From the NCBI GenBank assembly GCA_018896985.1, contig JAHILQ010000221.1:1-19493 (forward strand): DNA of 19,493 bases, given 5' to 3'. Below, in pieces: positions 15,467 through 19,493 of the stretch (position 1 is the stretch's first letter; each line of letters begins with the position of its first letter). The stretch comes from Nitrospinota bacterium. GTDB lineage: Bacteria; Nitrospirota; Thermodesulfovibrionia; Thermodesulfovibrionales; UBA1546. The notes under the pieces were generated by a model. The model ran no database searches and was not told the origin of the DNA. It was given only the letters and a program-made list of their open reading frames with translations. A program made the position numbers and the translations under genes.

Positions 15467-15935
15467 TCAATGAGAAGATTTACGAATCCTGTAATATTTT
15501 TCAAAGTGTGAAAAAATACTCTTTTCCTCTGACATTAAAAATTTCAAGAAGTTCAATCCCTTATACTTGCATGTTTGATAGATACTTAAAAGAATCAAAT
15601 ACTCTTTAACCCCTTTTTCTGAGAATAAACCATCAACATTTCTTCTATACCTTGCCAAGTGTTTTATTGCATGCTCAGCATTATTATTATTCCAGGGGAT
15701 GCTATCATAGTCCAAAAAAGTAAACAGTTTATCTTTGTTCTTTTTAAATTTTTTTTGGTTTTGAATTGCCAGTTCAGACTTGTATCCATAATTCTGCAAA
15801 TGGTCAAAGAAATGCTTTACCATCTTTTTATGTTTATTGAAATACCTTCTTTTTAGTCCATATCGATCAATTGTTCCCATTATTTCCCGTAGAAGTTTCC
15901 CGAATTGCATAACAATTTCTGTGTCTGTAAAGTTT
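15467..15935 (-). pseudogene. C-terminal remnant of an IS66-type transposase domain
   Basis: This frame encodes the end of an IS66-like DDE transposase: FGKLLREIMGTIDRYGLKRR, then WNNNNAEHAIKHLARYRR (holding the third catalytic acid, Glu) and LILLSIYQTCKYKGLNFLKFL. The two upstream catalytic aspartates and most of the RNase H core, roughly 200 or more residues, are absent. The frame is offset from the nuclease reading frame, which runs out at 15867, so the piece can no longer be translated as a fusion. A spurious in-frame ATG at 15986-15988 would give a 173-residue ORF, but its first 15-20 residues come from the other frame's zinc-knuckle DNA. It is inactive as a transposase. Confidence 0.75.
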
Positions 15936-17603
15936 TTTATTGCCACAATTGAGGCATTGTTTTGGTGTAGGGAGATTAATATAGACATTAGGTCTAATTG
16001 CCTTTTTAGGTTTATTAAGCAGGTTCTGCTTCCTGATAATCTTCTTAATCTTTAGATTGGTTTTAATGAAAACCTTTTCTCTTTGATAATTGAAATATCC
16101 ACAGTTATTGATTGCCTCAAAATCTGGTATCAGAAATTCTGTTTTGCCAAACTTATAGCTACTTTGATGTTTAATCTCATCGACACATCCAACTGCATTA
16201 TTAATTGCTGAAGTTTTCCCAGCTCGAAGTTTATCTATCCATTCTTTAACTATTATTAAAGCGTTACAGTCCTCGCTGTTATATTTCAAAAGTATCTCTT
16301 TATACTCATCTTCATTGGATAGTTCCCAGTTTTTTCTCCATGCGATACTTTGAATACCTGATGAATTATCAGCCGACCATTTAAAACCTAAAAAACTCCC
16401 TATATCCTTTAATCCATTTGTGAATGTGGGTGTGTAAATATTTGAATAGAAATGTGACAACAGATTTACTGAGTTCTGAAGAATTTTGGATGTTATTAGA
16501 TTTTCAAGCTCAGGATAGTCTCTTGAAACTCTTTTTAGTTCCTTTGCTTCATAGCTACCATAGTGATATATAGCATAATCGTCATATCTTGATATAGTTT
16601 TGAGCAAGTTCTGAAAAATTATTTTTTCGTGTTTTTTTGAATCAGCCCAAAAAGAATAATACACCACCTCCTTCTCTGACCCATTACTCTTAATAACAAT
16701 ACCAATTAAATAAACAAATTTCTCATCTGGTAATCCTTCAAAGTCGATATAGATATCATCCTTGCTTGGCTTGCTCTCAATTGGTGAATTCAGAACATAA
16801 GTCTTCTTATCCCTGATTGCTAATGCTTTCAATTCATACGAAAAGGGTCTACCTCTTTCCCTTGTTTTTCTAAACTTTTTGGGTCTGAAGTTATAGGATA
16901 ATTGATTGATAGTAAATACACCTTTCTTGTTTCTCTTAATGATTTCTTTGAGACTGAAGCTACCTAATAGACTGAGGTCATCTTTCTCAATAAGATGTTT
17001 TCTACAGTTTTTTTCAAATTCGCATATTTGACAGTTGCCATTTTTATAAACAAGGGGTTTATCATTATCCCTCATTAATATTTCTAATTCATCAAGCATC
17101 CTCTGCGATGTCCTTTTGTAATCCTTAATCTTAATACAACATGTTTTTGAATCTTTTCCGTAAATGATTCTGCCGATTTCCGTCAAATGGCTTGATACTC
17201 GATTGAGTAATAAAGTTTTGACAGTCAATAAGACCTTTTCATTCTTGGTGACAGCTTCTTTTGGAGAGATGATAATGGGGATATATGTTTTTCTTTTTCG
17301 ACCGGTTCGTGTGCTGGAAATTTCAATAGCATCAAAATTTACTGAAAAATCATTTCCCTTAGCTTCAGGGTTTATAATTATTGTCGAATCACTTTGGGTT
17401 TTGGTGATCTGGATTGAAGTTAATATTTGACCTTCATGGTAGGACTTTTTAATGTGCTCAAAAAAATTGTCCCTGTAAATTTTGCATAGCCTATTTTCAA
17501 CCAGATCATAATCAGGTTTATTTCCACGATTTCCATTTATTATCAGAAATGCCTTGTATTTACAGCATATGTAGCTGTCTATAATTTCATTACTCAATAT
17601 CAT
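15867..17603 (-). CDS. RecB/Cas4-like plus RNase H-like nuclease (TM0106-type), truncated
   Basis: The 578-residue product (ATG at 17601-17603, preceded by AAAAGGATATTT) has three parts. A RecB/Cas4-type nuclease region comes first: an N-terminal Cys13/Cys14 (YICCKYKAFL) and a later cluster Cys191-x2-Cys194-x5-Cys200 (CQICEFEKNC), matching the iron-sulfur arrangement of that superfamily. An RNase H-like exonuclease domain follows, with Asp287/Glu289 (IYIDFEG), YHYGSYEAKEL and YNSEDCNAL (Asp445). The end is a zinc-knuckle start (CLNCGNKKLYRHR) after which the frame goes into unrelated residues and stops. The layout fits TM0106-family proteins that I recall (not certain) adjoining or fused to IS66-type transposases. 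Here an internal deletion plus frameshift severed the transposase. The nuclease part itself looks intact. Confidence 0.75.
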   Translation of the reverse strand: MILSNEIIDSYICCKYKAFLIINGNRGNKPDYDLVENRLCKIYRDNFFEHIKKSYHEGQILTSIQITKTQSDSTIIINPEAKGNDFSVNFDAIEISSTRTGRKRKTYIPIIISPKEAVTKNEKVLLTVKTLLLNRVSSHLTEIGRIIYGKDSKTCCIKIKDYKRTSQRMLDELEILMRDNDKPLVYKNGNCQICEFEKNCRKHLIEKDDLSLLGSFSLKEIIKRNKKGVFTINQLSYNFRPKKFRKTRERGRPFSYELKALAIRDKKTYVLNSPIESKPSKDDIYIDFEGLPDEKFVYLIGIVIKSNGSEKEVVYYSFWADSKKHEKIIFQNLLKTISRYDDYAIYHYGSYEAKELKRVSRDYPELENLITSKILQNSVNLLSHFYSNIYTPTFTNGLKDIGSFLGFKWSADNSSGIQSIAWRKNWELSNEDEYKEILLKYNSEDCNALIIVKEWIDKLRAGKTSAINNAVGCVDEIKHQSSYKFGKTEFLIPDFEAINNCGYFNYQREKVFIKTNLKIKKIIRKQNLLNKPKKAIRPNVYINLPTPKQCLNCGNKKLYRHRNCYAIRETSTGNNGNN

Positions 17604-17613
17604 AAATATCCTT

Positions 17614-17931
17614 TTAGGCAAGAAGCTCGATATCGTGATTAATCTTATTATCCGACACTTCCACAGCTTTTACTTTGTGACTCGGTGCAAGGTGGGCAAC
17701 CTCAATGTCATTGTAAGGGGATTTTACCTTTGCAAAATCAACATATGAGCTCACAAGCTGACTCTAAAAGGTATGTCTGGTATCGTGAAAATGGAAATCG
17801 TGTAGCTCTGCCCTCCGACAGACAGTAGTAAAACTCTTTCTAACATCCCTTGTAATCCCTGTAAAACAACCCTCAGTGTGGGGGCGTTCATGGGGAGAAA
17901 GACGATCGGGATCAGGCTTGTCTATTGACAT
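17614..17931 (-). pseudogene. Decayed tyrosine recombinase (phage-type integrase) C-terminus
   Basis: A frame opening at ATG 17929-17931 reads into FTGITRDVRKSFTTVCRRAE and then LHDFHFHDTRHTF, the HxxR box of tyrosine recombinases, before an in-frame TAG at 17764-17766. The same frame continues past it: SQLVSSYVDFAKV, then VAHLAPSHKVKAVEV, matching the end of such integrases (usual form YAHLAPEHKRRAVE). The GH box between AKV and VAHLAP is deleted and the nucleophile Tyr position is Val, so the protein is dead. The first catalytic Arg region is also missing. It ends within the ribosome binding region of the downstream nuclease gene. It could have been the integrase of the island now represented by 15.4-17.9 kb. 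Confidence 0.75.
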
Positions 17932-17965
17932 TTAGTCGTTTAAGTCAAGTCAGCGCCTGTTTCCT

Positions 17966-18400
17966 TCATCTGACCTTTGCCGGAAGCACTGAAAACCCTT
18001 CTTTCCTTGCAGCCTCTCTCAGTCTGAAATCGAGGCATACGAAATAATGTCCCCTTGGTTTTTTATCTGCCCAGACAATAGCAGCGGCAAGCTGCAATGA
18101 ATCAGCAGCCCTCAAGGGATGGTTTAAGAGCAGCCTGCCTGTTATATCCCTTATGTCCTCGCTTGGCTCTATTTCTGTCCATGTATCTGACAAAGAGGCA
18201 AGTATTCCTCTAAGCTGATCTTCTTCTTCAAACTTAAGCGCACCGTCGCGCCGCAGACGGGCAAATGCTGAATAGCATTCAACAAGGCTTCCCCACCATA
18301 CTACAATGGCATTATCTTTTTTGGCGATATCCTGAAGAATCTTTGTTTGGGGTTCATCTATGCATAAAGGAATTATTGCAGAGGCGTCCCAAAATTTCAT
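17966..18400 (-). CDS. vapC: VapC-type PIN-domain toxin
   Basis: The 144-residue protein has the VapC layout: Asp5 (MKFWDASAIIPL), Glu41 (SLVECYSAFARL), Asp100 (RAADSLQLAAA) and Asp124 (FVCLDFRLREAA), four acids that form the metal-binding RNase site. Length is normal. The ATG overlaps the antitoxin stop by 4 nt (ATGA), so expression is coupled. VapC toxins cut tRNA or rRNA when released from their antitoxin; the target here is unknown. All catalytic residues are present and the operon has an intact promoter, so the module looks functional, unlike the decayed recombinase beside it. Confidence 0.9.
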   Translation of the reverse strand: MKFWDASAIIPLCIDEPQTKILQDIAKKDNAIVVWWGSLVECYSAFARLRRDGALKFEEEDQLRGILASLSDTWTEIEPSEDIRDITGRLLLNHPLRAADSLQLAAAIVWADKKPRGHYFVCLDFRLREAARKEGFSVLPAKVR

Positions 18401-18693
18401 CTGCCGGCCTCACGCTCTTTTATGAGGTTTGAAAGAGCCTGTCCTTTTTTGTCCCTTGGCCGCGGCATATCCCAGAAATTTGCAGGCAGCGCTTTCCTGC
18501 CGATACGCGCTAAACCTGCCTTTTCAAGAGTTAAGAGATGCGGTGGCATTTCGCCTGCTTCGCCTCTTTTGATGGGAATGATTTTAGCAACCGGTTTTCC
18601 CCTGTCTGTTATAATCACCTCTTCGCCTGACTTCACTTTTAACAGGTATTCGCTCAGAGATGCCTTTAATCTGGAAACTGCCGCAGTTTTCAT
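18397..18693 (-). CDS. Phd/YefM-type antitoxin partner of VapC
   Basis: The 98-residue protein begins MKTAAVSRLKASLSEYLLKV and continues GEEVIITDRGKPVAKIIPI, the conserved N-terminal DNA-binding fold of the Phd/YefM family. The C-terminal 45 residues (with LPANFWDMPRPRDKKGQALS) are the expected disordered toxin-binding part. A clear ribosome binding site GGAGG sits 7 nt before the ATG. It is the first gene of the operon, and its product should bind the palindrome upstream to repress it. Confidence 0.88.
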   Translation of the reverse strand: MKTAAVSRLKASLSEYLLKVKSGEEVIITDRGKPVAKIIPIKRGEAGEMPPHLLTLEKAGLARIGRKALPANFWDMPRPRDKKGQALSNLIKEREAGR

Positions 18694-18713
18694 TGATTAC
18701 CTCCGTATCTGAA

Positions 18714-18756
18714 TTCATATGACTAATATAGTCATATGAATAAGACTTGTCAAGTC
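18714..18756 (-). promoter_or_regulatory. vapBC promoter with palindromic operators
   Basis: On the minus strand TTGACA (18748-18753), a 17-bp spacer and TATATT (18725-18730) form a near-consensus promoter. A perfect 12-bp inverted repeat with a 3-nt centre, TTCATATGACTA/TAGTCATATGAA (18714-18740), covers the -10. A second inverted repeat, GACTTG-T-CAAGTC (18744-18756), covers the -35. Both are placed to block RNA polymerase, matching autoregulation by the antitoxin. Confidence 0.75.
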
Positions 18757-18859
18757 ATAATTATGAAACTTATTCAGGAAGAGAGATAGGTCTTAAGAGG
18801 GTAAAATAATGGTGCATTGAAAAGAGAAAAAATATATGTTAATCTCAGACAGCTTATTC

Positions 18860-18905
18860 AGTGTCAGTGTTTAATGTAAGTGTCAGTAATTTTTCAACTG
18901 ACACT
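18860..18905 (+). repeat. Hairpin and GTGTCAGT repeats in the dcd leader
   Basis: AGTGTCAGT (18879-18887) and ACTGACACT (18897-18905) form a perfect 9-bp stem with a 9-nt loop. The same GTGTCAGTG word also occurs once upstream at 18861-18869. No T-run follows, so it is not a simple terminator. It ends 30 nt before the dcd ATG and could affect its expression or be a degenerate dispersed repeat. Confidence 0.5.
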
Positions 18906-18935
18906 ATTCACTGTCACTAATCACTGGTTGTAACA

Positions 18936-19484
18936 ATGGTTAAAAACGACAGATGGATAATAGAAATGGCTGAGAAGGGGATGATAGCTCCTTTTGACAG
19001 GAATCAGGTGAGAAAAGGCGTTATCTCTTACGGCGTGAGTTCTTACGGCTATGACATGAGATTATTCGATGAGTTTAAGGTTTTTGATGCCAAGGAAAAT
19101 GCCGTGATTGACCCTAAGAATTTTGACAAGGCGCATTTTGCTGATTTCAAGGGCGATGTCTGTATAATCCCTCCGAATTCGTATGTCCTCGGACGCTCTC
19201 TGGAATATTTCAAGATTCCGAGAGACGTGCTCGTTATATGTCTTGGAAAATCAACATATGCACGCTCAGGAATTATTGTGAATGTAACGCCGCTGGAGCC
19301 TGAATGGGAAGGATACATAACCATCTCAATATCAAACACGGCGCCTGTCCCTGCAAAGCTATATTCAAATGAGGGGCTTGCCCAGCTTATATTTCTTGGA
19401 GCATCGGAGATGTGCGAGACTTCTTATGCTGATAAAGCAGGGAAGTATCAGGCACAGAAGGGGATAACTCTTTCAAAAACGTGA
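18936..19484 (+). CDS. dcd: Dcd homologue (dCTP deaminase family), catalytic Glu replaced
   Basis: dCTP deaminase converts dCTP to dUTP for thymidylate synthesis. The 182-residue protein has the family signatures: WIIEMAEKGMI, SYGYDMRL, LGKSTYARSG (Ser106, Arg110), NVTPLEPEWEG, and the C-terminal ETSYADKAGKYQAQKGITL that closes over the nucleotide. Aligned by eye with E. coli Dcd (WSGCIVLEFYNSG, catalytic Glu138) and the common bacterial form EGHVTLEFSN, this protein reads EGYITISISN, so the glutamate position is Ser131 (codon TCA at 19326-19328). Without that residue deamination is not expected, while trimer and nucleotide binding may persist; the related dUTPases lack an equivalent requirement. 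Start ATG at 18936 has only a weak ribosome binding site. The fold assignment is secure, the activity is not. Confidence 0.88.
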   Translation: MVKNDRWIIEMAEKGMIAPFDRNQVRKGVISYGVSSYGYDMRLFDEFKVFDAKENAVIDPKNFDKAHFADFKGDVCIIPPNSYVLGRSLEYFKIPRDVLVICLGKSTYARSGIIVNVTPLEPEWEGYITISISNTAPVPAKLYSNEGLAQLIFLGASEMCETSYADKAGKYQAQKGITLSKT

Positions 19485-19493
19485 GGATCAGAC

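Noticed and set aside
1..19493. CRISPR arrays, tRNA and rRNA genes
   Set aside because: I looked for regularly spaced direct repeats and for tRNA- or rRNA-like conserved segments and saw none; the only tandem repeats are the short heptamer arrays in fabF.

Overview
The window reads as chromosomal DNA of a diderm (Gram-negative type), moderately AT-rich bacterium. It encodes an Omp85 outer-membrane insertase, a TamB-like protein, a RodZ-like shape protein, GlnD, FabF and a Dcd homologue. The style of the genes and the abundance of short palindromic and heptameric repeats suggest Nitrospirota or a deltaproteobacterial-type lineage, but I cannot fix the phylum from sequence alone. Housekeeping genes are separated by pockets of accessory and decayed mobile DNA.

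Layout. 1-107: 3' end of a zinc-ribbon protein. 108-665: no convincing gene, closed by a strong hairpin. 666-1714 (minus): rodZ-like gene, a 137-bp inverted-repeat element that supplies its stop codon, and a 37-residue single-pass membrane ORF. 1856-3136 (plus): fabF, carrying two heptanucleotide tandem repeats inside its reading frame. 3142-3770 (minus): a ribbon-helix-helix/PIN toxin-antitoxin pair, bounded by fabF's own 3' end and by a second 54-bp copy of that end at 3849-3902. 3917-5320 (minus): two gene cassettes in tandem, each with a recognisable integron attC site just after its stop codon. The first encodes an 87-residue unknown, the second a 276-residue predicted nuclease with homing-endonuclease-associated repeats. 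No integron integrase is present in the window. 5610-14724 (plus): a tight glnD-tamB-bamA/tamA cluster; the Omp85 protein appears to carry seven POTRA domains. 14974-15324 (minus): small coiled-coil protein. About 15467-17931 (minus): a broken composite of a RecB/Cas4-like plus RNase H-like nuclease and an IS66-type transposase C-terminus, followed by a tyrosine-recombinase remnant. 17966-18693 (minus): a Phd/VapC toxin-antitoxin operon with a palindromic operator over its promoter. 18936-19484 (plus): a Dcd homologue whose catalytic glutamate position is serine.

How it fits together. glnD (nitrogen sensing) shares a transcription unit with an envelope pair (TamB plus Omp85) that probably acts in outer-membrane biogenesis or lipid transport. 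The fabF-glnD gap has been a landing site at least twice: integron-type cassettes joined fabF's 3' end, and a toxin-antitoxin module then arrived with a duplicated fabF tail. The 15-18.7 kb stretch is a second accessory pocket. The most novel-looking items are the two-cassette attC array with its nuclease gene, the duplicated fabF tail around the toxin-antitoxin pair, and the Dcd homologue lacking its catalytic Glu. All identifications rest on motif reading by eye; no database search was run.
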